A DNA stretch of 64,000 nt from Plectrocnemia conspersa (Eukaryota; Arthropoda; Insecta; Trichoptera; Polycentropodidae), in NCBI GenBank assembly GCA_009617715.1, contig VTFK01000074.1, positions 496,001-560,000 on the forward strand, written 5' to 3'. Numbering within the stretch: the stretch's first letter is position 1; every line of letters starts with the position of its first letter. Shown piece after piece: positions 44,649 through 61,003 of the stretch. The position numbers and the translations under genes are program-made. The notes beneath the pieces are model-generated. The model made no database searches, was not told the DNA's origin, and saw only the letters and a program-made list of their open reading frames with translations.

Positions 44649-47600
44649 TTATTTAATTTAATTTTAGTCTTTCGGATTACAACCTAAAATAACTTTTTAT
44701 TCAACATATTTTTAGAGATATTCATATAATAGATGTACACTCGGTGAACATCACAGAAAATTACTGTAATTGTCTCACAAATAAGTAGTATCAATTATTC
44801 AAATCCTGTTTAAATTTTTGCGAAACTCCCAAATTCGAACACCCTTATTTTAGGTTGAAATATGTGTCTAAGCAATATAAGATAGTTGAAGAGATTGTGA
44901 AATTTTGGCGGATGGATAGTGGTAAGTGGCAATTACACACAGATTGAGCCGCTGCAGTTATATTTGTTATTATAATATATGCGAGTAAACGAGGCACCAC
45001 CAGCCGTTGTCTACCCGTCGAGGTCTCCACCGCCGTCACATCAGTGTTATCAAAGTGCCACTAAGATTTTGCAACTATGAATCAATAAATAAATATATAA
45101 ATAAGCCTCACAAAATCAAAACCAGAAAAAACGACTGCAAATGTCATTTAACAGTGCCAGATATAGCTTCTCTCTTAAACCAATACTTGAAGACAAGCAG
45201 CTAATTTCGTATTGACAGTTTGGCTTCAAATCAGGGAGCATGCACGCAGGCATATGCGGTGACTACTTCAGCATGAGAATGCCGTGACAGCAACGTTTTT
45301 ATATATTGATGACGACACGAGACGACTGCGTATAACTCATCCAGCTGACCTCATCCAGTGTGATAAGACTCGTTCAGTCTGCATGTGATTGGGGGATGAC
45401 ATCTATGGATTACATTTGCGAAAAGAGTGATGATCAATTCTTTTAGACACTGAAAATTTTTATTATTTTATTTCATCGCAAATCTTTCAAAACTTTACTT
45501 ATTAGACGAGCTTTCATTCTGCAGTAAAAATAGAACATGCATTTCGAGCTTCTTCTTAATGAAAGATAGTCGCAGTAGTAACTAAACAGTTTGGAATAGT
45601 ATTTGAAGTTATATGAAGAACCCATAAATTAAAGATTACGTGATACACGTACATTACGTTACAAGCACATACATATATTCACTCATGATTTGTACTAAAT
45701 AATGGAAGCGTACACCGAAATCATATTATTTTGTTTTATGTCGTCAAAATATAATTTGTCGTGTGCAGTATGAAATTTTATGATTTTTTGACAAAGCTGA
45801 CTGATTTAGATGATTAAAATGTATCGGGTACTTGAGTCTCATAAACGAGAAATATACTAGTCTTGGTTCTATAATAAAAAATAATTTGCAATTGTAAAGA
45901 TTTTATATTTGTTTCCCTCACATGTTATAAAATAAAACAATTTCTTAGAATTTCAATCTCCCATATATTTCTAAAAATTTATAATATTAAATAACATTTC
46001 TTAAAAATTAATCCAATTATTATATTATATATAACGAACATAAATCTCTAAGCACTTTATACTTCCCACCGATCATTATTCGGATACCCTACAATTTCAT
46101 AAAAGGGAAGCAATGCACAATGGAAATATAATATTTTATAAATTTAGGGTCGTTACAAAGACCGGCGATGAAATGCATATTTTTATATTTATAATATTGT
46201 ACCATTACCCTTATATTATAAATAAATCATATCATTATATATATATTATTTATTAATAAAATTAAAATATATGTATGCTTACGCTCGTATTTTGGCCATA
46301 GATCAATCACTTACAGTGCTGCCAACGTCATTGCAAAAGAGAAAAGCTTTATTTCACTGCACGTTGTAAATTAGATTCGCATAAGTTATGTATGACATTA
46401 AATAGAATAAGAAGTCTCCATTGCGTTGGGGTGTTTTACGTTTAGTATTTTCAAATAAGGGTGCGCTCATAGCCGGTAATAATCCACAGCGTCGTGGATT
46501 CACATTGTTGCGGACTATGTGTACCCCTACTTTATGATTCCGTGACAAATGCCCAGTGGGGTATTTAACCCTCTGGATTTATGGCTGTGTAAACTTTGAC
46601 GAAAAATATTGCAATTTATTAAGAACAATTTGTTTAATATATAAAAGGGGGATTGTGATAAAATATACAATTTTTTATCGACGCTCAAATAAATACGTCG
46701 ACGTGTAATTATTGGGATGTAATATGTGAGAAACATTAAAAATAAACATTTCATTGATTGTTTACATGCATTTGTATATTTGATCAACCCTTTGTTTACA
46801 TATCGTCATTCTCGCGGATGAAAGTGTGTAATGTGTGTGAACAGATGCTCCGTGGTACTGTTTTTAAGTAATTTTGCTCGTTTATATACGATGTAGATTC
46901 TTTGGTTTAATATTTTATCGACTAATCACATTTAACTTGAATGCGTACGTTGATTAGATGTAATATAAAGTTATTAACATTTTAGAGCAAGATCGAAGTT
47001 ATTAACTTTATACAGATAGAAGCAGAGTTTTATGAATGGATTCAAGCTACAATTTCTATTCGGCTTGTATAATTGGTTCAATTCCTTAATTTGCATTTTA
47101 TTACTTTTCTGATTGGTTAAAATTGGTCGATTGCAACAGTTTGCCTTTTTTAATTAAAATTACACGGACGATGAAAATAACCGGACTCTATCTTGATTGA
47201 TATGCCTTTCAAGACACTGTGTTGTCACATCTAAAAACAAAATAATTATTATTAAAAAATATTGACCCGAAGATAGAAAATATGGGGTTATTTCACTGAA
47301 AAACAATAACTTATTAGATTACAACAGTTGTATTTAAAGAATTATTAGTCATTTGGTTATTTATATCATTTTTACATTATTATAATTTTCATATGCCAAT
47401 TGGTTAATTATTTTATTAGTTAAGAGAGAACAATTAAGTTGTTTTATTATTTATTAGCATATTTTTTAATTAATTAAATTTAATGTTTGTAACACGCAGA
47501 TCTGATATTTGTATATATTAAGTACTGTTTGATCCAGATTTATGGATATAGCGTTTAAAAAACAACTTTAAAGTCTATTTTCAACACTGTGGGATGAAGA

Positions 47601-50600
47601 CACGTGGACACCATCGTTCGCTCCACAAATATCTACTGACTATATACTAAAATCTGAAGAATTCCACATATTTTCTGATCCACTTTTAGACTACTCTAAC
47701 GGAGCGAACCTAAACTGCTTATCTTTATTGTTATTACGCGTCCCATGGTCCTTATGATCGTTTTAATTAAGAACTTTTTTGCCATTAGACGCGCGCTCTT
47801 TAACCATAAATAATACGAAAAAATCGTGGGGTTGAATATTCATGAAGAGGCTGCACGAAATCCCAATCTAAAGCATCAATCAAAGTGGTATTAAAAAATA
47901 CGGTAGAAACCTGCGAGCAAACTACTGCGAAACACGACATGTTCTTAGAAATAAAATGCGAAGTACTACCCCTAAAAATTTGTCAGCAAATCGATATTTT
48001 CACTTTGCATGTTTCGATTGTGACGCAGTTCAGTTTCGGTGTGTGAAAATTGTTCAGAAATTATATAAAGAAAATCTGTAAGATTATGTTTGTTTTCCAG
48101 TGGAGTTTTCTTTTTATCTGGGTAAAATAAACTGGTTAGAGAGATTAGTTACTAAAGATCTGGGAATTACATTCGAGAGGATCTGTTGCAATATTTAAGC
48201 AAGATGCTTAATTTAAGACTAAATATACTTTGATGGATAAGAAAACCCGGGAGAATTTCCATGACACCTTTATATGAAGTAGTAACGGTTATTATCTTTT
48301 TATGTATTACAGCGCCTTAGGCTATGACGCGCTTTGTTCTCGTATAAACTTATACATGGCCAAGCATTTCTTAAAAATACTAAAAATTATTGTAGACAAT
48401 GCTTCTATTCTATAAAATTATTAACTTTAAGTTTCGAAACATCCTCGATCAACGCTGCAAATATGCAACAAATTTTCATAGCAGTTTCGGCGAAGACATC
48501 CAGCTTCTTAATACGCTGTCATGGTATCTGGCTTAACATTCTGTTCATTTCGTTTGAATTTAGTATTTTTTATTTAGTATTTTATTTTGTTTTGTTATTT
48601 TTGTTTTTGATCACTGTGACGCATTGAGGTAACCTGTTAGGTAGTGAGTATTATTTAAATATACAAGACGTATAAATTTTATATGTATTGGTATTCCTTT
48701 AAAATATATTGGTAGTAACTAATAAATAACATCAATACGTTCAATTTCACATTCTCATTCACACTCATCCACTTTAAATCTTCTAACATCCATCACATCT
48801 TAGTATGTTTATTTCACTCTAAAATTGCTGTCTTCGCTCCAGCTTGTTATTGTACATCGCTTTATTCTATTCTCGTGCACATATTAATAACTAGTGTTTC
48901 TAAGACGTTAGAAATCTATTAACAAAATATATTGGTGATATGCATTTTTTTGGCTTTTGTACATCATTATTTGTCTACATGTTCATCGATCGCTTCCATT
49001 TTCTGGTTTATTTTCTGATAAATCATCATCCTAATAAGGTATTCTTTTAAAATATACAAGAAAGAAGAAAATCGCTAATAGTATAGATAGTATAGATACG
49101 TATTGTTTTCTTTTCCTTGTCTGCCTCACATAGTATCTATAACGTATCCGAAGATTTGGTTGAACTCTCTGATTTTGGACTTCGTAGCTGCAAGTATTAG
49201 GCAGCTGCTTCCTCGGTATTCTTAGTGTTGTCTTGTTCGTTACTCAGCGTAGCTCCACTTGTGTGACTTTTGCTGAACTCTCGTGTGTCCCAAGTCGGAA
49301 GCGAAGTAGTAGAAATATCTAAAAGGAAGTGTTGAATTTAATCTATGTTCGCGTTTATATGCCCTATTTAGTTCGGAGAGATACTTTGCTCTCTCCTATT
49401 TTCGACCGTCTGGCCAATGCGATGCTTTGGGGCGGAAATTGCCTATTTAACATATCTTTTAATAATTATTTTGCATAAGGACTATTATTTATACAGCTAA
49501 AGAGCAGGCAAAGCTGTTATTTGGCATATGTTACTTGGGTACATGTTAAGCATAATCAACCGACCGCTTGCATTTGTATGAACAGTACGTTTCTTTTTTT
49601 AAGTCCACATGGAAGGAGTGGTCCTAATCCGTCCAAATATAACGCCGGCGGCGCAAATAACTATAGCCTTTATACTTTCCCTTGGATGTCGTCTCAAGTT
49701 TGCCCTAATTATTTTTAATAGTACTTCTTAGAGTTGATTTATAATGAGGTTATGACATATAGCAAGCTGCGTTGTCAGCATATCAATAAAACTAGTAGTC
49801 GATTGCATATTTTTTAAAAGCATTTCGCTGATATACAAATAAGAAAGGTGAGGTTAAAATATGCTTTCTTGAGCTACTCAAATAAAAATTTTAAGCCCAC
49901 GTTCAAGCACAAAGTTGCAACATCTGAAGCCTCAATACTCTGCCATAACATACGGACCCTAACGAAAAATTCACAATAATCGTGTTGTAGAGTTTATATA
50001 TTTTATGTAAAAGACACGTTAATTTATGAGTTTATAATAGAATATATAAATCTAAAAGAACACAATGTAACACGCGAACTAGCATGCGGCAAATAAATAA
50101 AAATAAAACCTTATAACATCAATATTATCTGCTACGTTTTTATGTATACTTAAAAGTTTTTATTGTTGTTTTCATATACATTAGAAATCGAAGAGTTCAA
50201 CCATTTCATCGACTCGATTCAGGTGAGAATTGAATAATAATAATATTTTCCAACTTGTGGATTCTTCAATATAATGATAAAACGTATACCATTTATTTCT
50301 GCTGCAATCAGGGGGATGACCCTTAAAATCCCAACCTTTGTTTGCTCATAGTCCAATTATTCCATCGGACACCCCACAGTTCGTAAACCTTCACGGTGGG
50401 ATGGCACAGGGTGTAACGACCGTAGTTTCAAATTAGAGCAACAGTAGCTCGGATCGATGCCACCATGACCCACCGGTTGAATCAAGGTGTGACCTTCGCC
50501 ATTACTCAATTTCAATTAAATTATTTTTAAGAAACTGCTCTTAGATCTAATATCTCGATTGCTATTGTATCAGTGCGTATTTATTGCGTAGTAAGAATGG

Positions 50601-53039
50601 ACCATGCCTTTGAAGTGCTTGGTAATTTTATATGTATAGGTAGAAACGTATTTTATACACGATTTAGCCCTCCTTCTATCACACACCCAACAGTTTCCAA
50701 AAGCGTGTTATGAAAACTCCCCTCACTGTGGGGAAAATAGATCGTTATTGCGTACACTGTTTTTCAGTGGTTGTACACGATCATGAAAATATATTTACAC
50801 AATATACAAAAATGTATAATAGAGGCATTGTGTATATATTTTTCTCATAAAGAGTGAATCTATCCAAGTTTGATTGATATTTTTCAAGTTATTGACATAT
50901 AACGTTAAGATGTTATCAAAATACAAATGCTAGTAAAAGTATTTTAATTGTCTTCGTGTCGAAGAGGTTTGATCAAAAAGTATTTATTTATTATTTAATA
51001 TTAATAGTGTCCCCTTCATAATAGTATATCAGATATAATACACATATGCCAGCGTTTACTATTATACATTCACTATAATCTTCAACTCACTTAACGATGT
51101 TGCCTTTATCTTCTCTATGGTTGCAAAAAGTTTAATTTTTTTAGTTCAACAAACTGTTTTTTTAATATATTTTTTTGCATAAATCAGACTAGATAGTAAT
51201 TTATTTATTAACTGTGACATCGTCAGCTTGGTAAAAATCATCTTTAAGATCGAGTTAAACTCTGGCGACTTTTTACCTGGACCTGGTTGACGGAATAAAG
51301 ACGACTACGAGGTCTTTTATCGGTCGTCTGCTCCGCTTAGTGTGAGTTTGGTTCTTTTATTTAAAGTCGGGAGCAAAGTTGTGGCTCTGTGTGAAGTTCC
51401 TGACTGAAATGTCTGAAGCAAGTGATTCAGTACGATCGTATTCTAGCTTATATATCAAAATTAGAGGAAGTATAACGTCTCTCCCAGCTCTCGATCCTTT
51501 GACTAATAACAACAGACAAAGCCAAGCTATTTGTTATTGTCTAATAAATATTTAATGTAACGGTAACACGTTGTCATTCTATGGAGACGCTTCCCTTTCG
51601 CACAGTTTTTATGCAAGTTCTTTAAAACTGTTAAGAGATACTATTCAATGGATGTCCGCTCAGATCCGCAATCGTGTGTTTTACGCCGACGAAAAAAATA
51701 TAAATCAATTAGTTTTATGAGAACCTTTTAGCAAGTCATGGTGACTAATTCTTTCAAACTATTACGGATGGTCCCGACAAAATAAATAAAATATTTGAAC
51801 TTACGACCCTGATTTTCACCCCTTATTTAAATATATGATTCTTTGTGTATTTTAGTGATGTATTCAAAACATATTTTGAACAAGGTAAAAACAAACACAA
51901 TAAAGCGATTTTTAATCGAAAAATGCGGGTTTCTTCGTTATATATTTTTTTCTTATAGCTTCCATCGTCATCACTCTTTTACTCATATTGACTGTGTTTA
52001 ATTGTTACACTCCAAATTTTCTCAAAAATAATCAAATATTTATTTGTAAAACCAGTATAGTAGATAAGCATATAATTTTTCATATAGTCAGAAAGTTAAG
52101 CAGTTGCACTTCTATGCATGCTTTTAATATTTTACAAATTATTTTAAATCACAACTATGCTATGCTATGCTGCTACCGCAAGAGTGCTGGGTCTCCTAGT
52201 TGGCTTGGTCGATTCAGTGTAGCTCTGCTTAGTACCAAGTCGAAGCCGAAGTGTAAATTTTAAAGTCAAGTTCTGAATGGAAGCGATGATAGCGTTCTGG
52301 CATGTGAAGAATCTACGGTCCTTTTTAGTTCTTTAAATCTCTGTTTTTGCCAAAAACAAATTTTATTAAATATTTTAGCATGCTTCAGGTCGTAACAGGT
52401 GGAATTACAGTTCGAATTTATGTGAATCTGACAACAATAATTAGACTGTAACCATAATTTTTTGCTTAAGTACGGTCAAACATTTTTAGTGTAAATTCCC
52501 CGTTAATAGATTTCGACGCGTAAATGCATAACTGCTCTATTATTTTATGTTCTAAGCTCACAACGCTCTAGTTCAAGTTAAAATCGAAGGAAGTAAATAT
52601 AAAATAATAACTAATTTCGATGCAACGATTAAGGGTGGTCCTGGCAGTCTCATTTATGCACAGTACGTTATTTTCGATCAAGTTTGTAACAGTAGTACAT
52701 ATGTATATATTATTTTTATTTATTTCTTATTTTATTAAAAATGTACAATTTAATTTATATCTAGATAGCATATTTTTAAATAAAGAAATGCTTCACAAAT
52801 TTATGTTTCCACATAATAAAATCCAAATTAGTTTATTCATAAAATATCATATAACTTGTTCATGAAACAACTTCACAGGCCCCAACATTCATGTTAATTT
52901 ATAACTACAAAACTACGGAAGCGTTCGTGTCAAACTTTTATTTATATTTTTATCATGATTAAGCGCTTTATAAATTATCTTTATATACGAATAATTCCAT
53001 AAAATTCAAAACGGTTTTACTAGTATATTTGGTGCACTC

Positions 53040-53480
53040 CATGCCACTACCTTATTCCACCAGGGGTCGATATTTATTACTCAAAGAGGGGTAAAACACT
53101 GAATCTTATCAGAACAAAGGGTCATTAAGGGTGCTCCATGGTGTCTGTGGTTGGTTTTTAGGGTGCGATGTGCGGCCTTGCCATTATCGCCTTAATTTTA
53201 AATTCACGCGATTAGCATTTATTCGCAACCACATCATACTCCATAAATTTAGCCCGACAAGGTATATATATTTGGAACGCTCCACATATCCATTAATCCG
53301 GAAGAGTGGCCTTTATCGATTAATGCGATCGGGGGTCACCAGTGTTGCCCTTTGGGACCCAGGTGAGAGGGTCATCGGCTAATTAGCGCGGGGCACGCGC
53401 TCCGGATGTTAACGCAAGATCCTGGAATGGGTCCGGTGTCAGGTTTTAGTGACACAGGGCGTATATTGAGTAATTATCAT
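53040..53480. promoter_or_regulatory. GC-richer island, candidate cis-regulatory sequence
   Basis: In an AT-rich desert this stretch is noticeably richer in G+C and non-repetitive, with homeodomain-type words (ctaattagc near 53380, ttaatta-like text) and gggtcaccagtgttgcc. Its open frames look unlike any known protein. The regulatory reading is an inference. Confidence 0.25.
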
Positions 53481-54439
53481 TTTCCATTAACCGTTAACGG
53501 TAATTGTTTTCACTAGCTAATTCATAAATTACGCCGTGAGATAGAGTTCAGATTTATGGCGTTCAAAAGTCATCGATCATCGTCAAACGTGACGCGATGA
53601 AATAGGATAAATATATCAAATTAATAATAAAGCCCCTCTCCCCTTTCGAAGAGAAGGTGTATTTAAAACTCTGCTATACGTTATGGTCGTAAACTACGAT
53701 TTAGAGCCGCGTAAACAAGTTTAGGAATTTACGAGTTGATTGAGAAAGGTCGCGTGATTTCTTAATTCCGGAAAACAGCTCTTCTTTAGCGTTTGGCGTA
53801 ATTTTTCTACACTGTAGCCTATAGCGCGTATTATTGGTTTTGTTAAGAGTGCTGTTAATATTTTAATTCTTCAATTCGAAATTAAAAATTATTTTATTTG
53901 TAGAAATTTGAAAGGGGATGGATGAATTTAAATTTTGTTTAAAAAAACGATTTTTTTTTTTGTATTTTGTCGTAAAATACTGTGTAACGAAAAATTCCAT
54001 GCTTTGTCTCTCAGTCATTCGAATGCAGTTTTTAATATATTAATAGCGGAAAGCAGAGATTCAGCTTAAAGTAGAACGGGGAAGAGTACCGCTAAATCTA
54101 AAACTGTCCCGCAAACCAGAAAATTTGGTCACCTTATTCCAGTTATAGCACAGCACTTACAAAACTATCCATAAACACCATCGAATTAATTAAAATAAAA
54201 ACCAGCTACGTGTGCGTCGTGAAAATAAAAAAGAACACGTGTTAACCGACACGAATTGCTATCTCCGACGCGCATAAATTACCGGAGTCACTGTTTTTAA
54301 AAGTGTTAATAATTTTAGTACTAAATGATACTAAGAGGGCGTTTCTAAAAACATCTATTGTTTTAAGTGAATTAATCTTAATTAAATTGAATAATTTAAT
54401 TATTTTCATGAAAGTGCTCTTTCATAATACATAATTGAA

Positions 54440-54720
54440 TTGCAATGTTCGCCGTTTATTTATGGTCGGAAAATGTTCGCTTATGACATTAAAAATATGG
54501 CGGTGCGCGCAAATGTCAAATGTTAAGTGCATCCATTAATGACATCTGATACCGTTTTACTTTCCGTCTCTTCGATCACTTTCGATAGCGAGACATCGTT
54601 TTTGCACCACACTAGGAATTCCGTGAAAATTCTTAGGAATTAATTAACATAGTTTGCGGTTTCGCTTCCGTGTGACTTCACTTTGTCTTGGTCCATAAAA
54701 ACGTGGGAGGATATAATAGC
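54440..54720. promoter_or_regulatory. GC-richer non-repetitive island
   Basis: CpG-containing, with aaatatggcggtgcgcgc (a YY1/Pho-type GCCAT core in reverse), taattaac and TTCCG words. No coding sequence recognised. A candidate enhancer only. Confidence 0.22.
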
Positions 54721-55243
54721 GTAGGCATATGTGGCACAAGGACGACTCTTCCGCGGATTCATTGTTAAAAATACACATTGTACCGAATTAAAAATAGTAT
54801 TATCAGTTTTTTTTGACGTTCACATTCAATTTCGCGCATGCGCAATTTATACACGATAGAACCAAAGCTATCATATTTTGGCCATTACACAACAAAAAAC
54901 AAATACAGTTTATTTAGAGAAACTCATAGGAAGTATCGATTTATTAACAGTCGGGAAATTATATAGCTACAAAAGAACTCGCATTAATGGCGTTACGCCC
55001 CTATCTCACGACTCAATAATCAAGCGATGTATATGTATGTACCTCTTATGATTTACAAAAATATTCAAACAAATTATTTTTTAATACACTATGTGTCTTC
55101 TAAGCCTTCCGATACTTTTTAGAGTATGCGTATTACATACACTAACATAGAACGCTGAAGGAATATTTAAAAATATAAAGTTATTATCAGTTGTTATTAG
55201 GCGACTTCTATAAATTATGTCACAGATTTTTCATGAATTTACT

Positions 55244-55255
55244 CCCCCCCCCCCC
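55244..55255 (+). repeat. Homopolymer run of 12 C
   Basis: Twelve consecutive C in an AT-rich context, prone to length variation. A ten-G run at 14785-14794 is the other notable one. Confidence 0.9.
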
Positions 55256-56499
55256 ATATGTCACAAGATGTTATGAGCCAGACTTCTGTTTGTTTCACAC
55301 TGTCAGAATTCCGCTGACCCTCCCTCCTAAAATTGTGACATAATATATGAAAGCCGTCTTATAAATATTTTCAATATTAATAAAAAAAACTCGTACTAAT
55401 TTAGGTAGAACAGTATTAGTGTAAATTTGCTTGTACCTAGCAAATTAGTAAATGCGCGTAAATTTACTTCAATCACACAATACAAGTGTTGACTTGGTAG
55501 CTTGGAAATTATGTATAACGATTACTATTTGATAAAAAAATTATAAATTTGTGTTTTTGATTGAAAATCGTTTCCAAATCTACAACTATAACATCCTCAT
55601 TTCCGCAGACATGCCTCGAGCGCTTGGCGTCTCATTTGCTGACGACCCTGCGGCTGTTCGACGTCTACCCTCACCCTTGTCCCCAGATTGCTTCCGCATT
55701 TCCCCCCGTGTATATATATACATAAATAAGCGCCACTAACACACTTACACGTCTGTTTTCCCAGCATCCCTTTTGCACAAAATGATAGATATAAAGCAGT
55801 GATCTCCAATATGCGGTCCGCCAAACGGTTTTGTGCACCCACCACCACTACGTCATATTTAAAAAAATTGTTTCTCGTTTAAAAACTCTGAAAATGTTCT
55901 CTCGTGATAATTAATCTTGAAAGCCATTGACCAAAAGATCACATTGTTTCTATGGCTCATTAGCATATCCCTCAAAATTTATAGATTGATCTCATATATA
56001 GTATGACCGAAGAACCAGAAGATATATGGCTTTCTCCGACCTGACCTATATTATCGTCGGCACATAACTACCTATGTATAAGCTAATTGTGCAATAAATA
56101 TAATAACCAGAACGATAGACCAGTGATGTATCCCTTTAACTAATACTTTCTTATGAACCGTAGTGTTTTCAATCTTTATTGTATTTTTTTTTCTGAATTT
56201 TCCTAAGCACACGGATGAATATCAAAAATCGTACTAAAGCACCTAATAACTTTAAGCTGTGATAAAAAAAAATTACATATAAGTTTCACACGTTGCGAGG
56301 CAAAATAAACCTTTATAAATTTTGCATTATAATTCAACTATACTTTCAGTCTTTGAATCTGATCTAAATCTATATGTAAGTGGGCCAATTTTCACGAAAA
56401 TACCCAGGTTCAATCCGCCCGCGTTTGGTGATATTTTATTTTTAGCTTGCGAATCTTACGAAATTTACTAAAAACCACTGATGTTAAGTGACAAAACGG

Positions 56500-56840
56500 C
56501 GTACATTTAGCCCACGAGCCAATTATCCCTTTTAAATTGGCGCGGGTCATGGACGCCCGTTTGACGTTGACGACCAAATTTGACACGATGACAGCTAGTA
56601 AATCGCGGTTATGAATCATTTTTTGGCGTGTGCCTTATATGGGATCGTCAACCGATTGTGTGCAATGCATTATTAAAAAATATCGGCACTAACCGCAAAC
56701 TTGTTCGACCGCATTGTTCATCGGGAAGAACTTCTTCAAATGGCGGCGCGCGCCAAAGATTTTCCATTGAGTGTTGCCAGCGTAAAAAATAAGATTCGCA
56801 AACGCGAGTCGAATACGAATCGATAAATCTCCCCCTCTTT
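56500..56840. promoter_or_regulatory. CpG-rich island, candidate regulatory sequence
   Basis: A dense CpG patch with words such as ttggcgcgggtcatgg, aaatggcggcgcgcgcc and attcgcaaacgcgagtcg. Short open frames on both strands show no known domain. It could be a promoter or enhancer of an unseen gene. Confidence 0.25.
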
Positions 56841-58189
56841 TATATCGTAAAAATTAAGATCATTAATTTTATTATCCTCAGACGGTCTATCACGTCCTTC
56901 GGCGTAAGAAGTTTATGGTCATACTGTCGTAATTGATCGAGTTGAAAGAATGCGCTTTGGAAGCACTGAAACTGCCAGCTTCAAGTTTAATGCCGTATTT
57001 GGAGTTGACGATTGGTTCAATTCTTGCTTATACATTGCTAGAAACGAACGATGTAATTTATTACACCGTGCAACTATTTTGCAGTTATTTTGCCACAAAG
57101 ATAAAATAATATGTACAATTACAAGTGCTTGAATTGATATGTTTGTAATGCACCGTTGAAGGGGGTGAATACTGACATAGTTGACCCGAATGAGACTCGA
57201 TTGAAAGTCTGGTTGTGCAAAATGCTTATTGCAGGAGTATAGTTCTACGTATAAATATTTGATAAATAGAAATGTTTTGCGTGTGTATTATCGTCGTAGT
57301 TGTTTTGTGTCTCTGTATAGTTCAATTCATCAAATTAAATTTTCGATCAATATCGAATTCAAACTGACCAACCATTTAGAGTTTTAACTAATAAACCTTA
57401 GATAGGAGTGTCTCTAGAACACAAATTTAGAACTTGTTATCTACAGCGCTACTTTTGTATATGAACTCTCTTTATTCTCTAATTACTTTGTGTAATGAAT
57501 TTGGGTCGATCCTTGAAAAATTAATTCCTGAAACTATGTCTGGTCCTTCGCGTATTATTAGTTAACATTTTATTTTTTCTAATAATAATGTAGAGTGCAT
57601 CATAGTATATTTTAACGAAGAAAAATAATTTAATATGATTTTCTCTAATTATTTAAAAATAAAATTTATGATATTTAAAAATCTATACTATATTAAAAGT
57701 TGAATAGCATATAGTTTTATTTTTATCTTTGTGGCAAAAAAATTGTAATTTATAAGTTATACATTTTACAAATACATTTTTTTAATGAAATAATTAAAAT
57801 AAGTACTACTACATGTTAACTATGGTTATATGTACTAGATGTTTTAAAATATCATTCAAGAATGTGTTAAGCACAATTGAGAGATGATCGATCATTCAAT
57901 TGACATCACGCTGTGATTCACACTATGACCCTCTTATTGTATTATTTCGTGTACTCTACTTGGAGTGCTATTCAAACATTTTTGTAACATAAAACCGATA
58001 TAAAGCTGATATCCCATTACAGTTTTGTTCCAAATTTAAGCCTGTTGTGGCTTCTTTGCACTTAGTAGCATAACAGGCTTATTGTGTCCGCAATCGTTAT
58101 CTGTTTTCCACCCACGAAAAGAATGCCATTGATAATTAATAATGCACATTAGAGCATTCGAATCTCATAAACTATTCAGTGAAGCGGGT

Positions 58190-58400
58190 GCAAAATGTCA
58201 GTTGCACCTGGTGTATGTAGTTCGCCCCTCGAACAATTTACTTCAGTCGACTTTATCGCTTTGTACCACTTTTATATTCTAGTTCGAGGGGGTTATTAAA
58301 TTTGCTGACGTCACGAGCTGCTGATCCTGATCTAAGGCCATTATCCTCATTAACGTCCTAGTCGTAAAATTTATGCTCGTAGGCACGTGTAGGTATAAAT
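58190..58400. promoter_or_regulatory. CpG-richer island with CRE palindrome and a 10-bp inverted repeat
   Basis: cccctcgaac (near 58214) and gttcgagggg (near 58283) are inverted copies about 60 bases apart. A perfect TGACGTCA follows at 58306-58313. No coding sequence recognised. Confidence 0.28.
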
Positions 58401-59057
58401 TTTTATTATAGTAATAATGACGACAGTACAACTATAAGTTTTGACAAGATTGTATTGCTTCTATTGCATCAATCAATCCACGCAATAAAGATTTATTGTG
58501 CCACCTACTGTTATTGCAATGATTGATAATAAACAGCAACGCCTATGTAAGTGTAGAATAAAAATGAACGATAAGAATTTCCTGTTTTCAGCCATTGGTC
58601 TAAATTGGGAAAGTGCCGCTAGGCCTGCTCTTAAATTTCCTGATTACATCATCTATTCTAGTGGTCTCCGCTGCTGATGTTATGAATTTGATGTTTCTGT
58701 AAAATGTTCGAATTGTGTAAATATTGAAGAAAAATCGTCGATTATCGACTGAATAACTGCCAAAAGCTCTTGTGTTAATTGAACAGATCTGTTTTTTCAT
58801 TAGGTGTGAGATTATCTAGTTTTTTTTATTGGAAAATATTTTAATTAATTCCTCATCTTAAAACGTAACAAGCAAACTTTATAAAATGAAAATCAAGTGT
58901 CAAATACTTGGTTACATATTTTTGCGAAACTCAGGTCTACAGGCCTTGCTGCAATTGCGGTCCTAATACCAATATATAACTTGTAAAATGCATTATTAAG
59001 AAATAATATATAAACATATAATTAGTCTAGCAAAAACATTTGTTCTAAGCTCTAAGT

Positions 59058-61003
<1,946 letters not shown>

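Larger units (their letters stand above)
41447..59057. other. Long AT-rich region without recognised host genes
   Basis: Contains short transposon-end fragments (for example a tgtggctcgcgagccac motif at about 42092), the hairpin at 44602-44648, and GC-richer islands at about 53.04-53.48, 54.44-54.72 and 56.50-56.84 kb. I saw no protein family signature in any frame. It may be intergenic or intronic to a gene outside the window. Confidence 0.6.

Noticed and set aside
47616..47709. Inverted words gttcgctcc / ggagcgaac about 76 bases apart
   Set aside because: Only 9-10 bp of pairing; not clearly beyond chance.
48334..48627. Plus-strand open frame of 97 codons with a hydrophobic end
   Set aside because: The hydrophobic tail comes from T-rich low-complexity DNA; no family resemblance and no promoter or poly-A context.
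55597..55848. Minus-strand open frame of 83 codons in a GC-richer patch
   Set aside because: No recognisable domain; the patch begins near a hAT-end-like phrase (cagtgatctccaatatgcgg) and may be repeat-derived.
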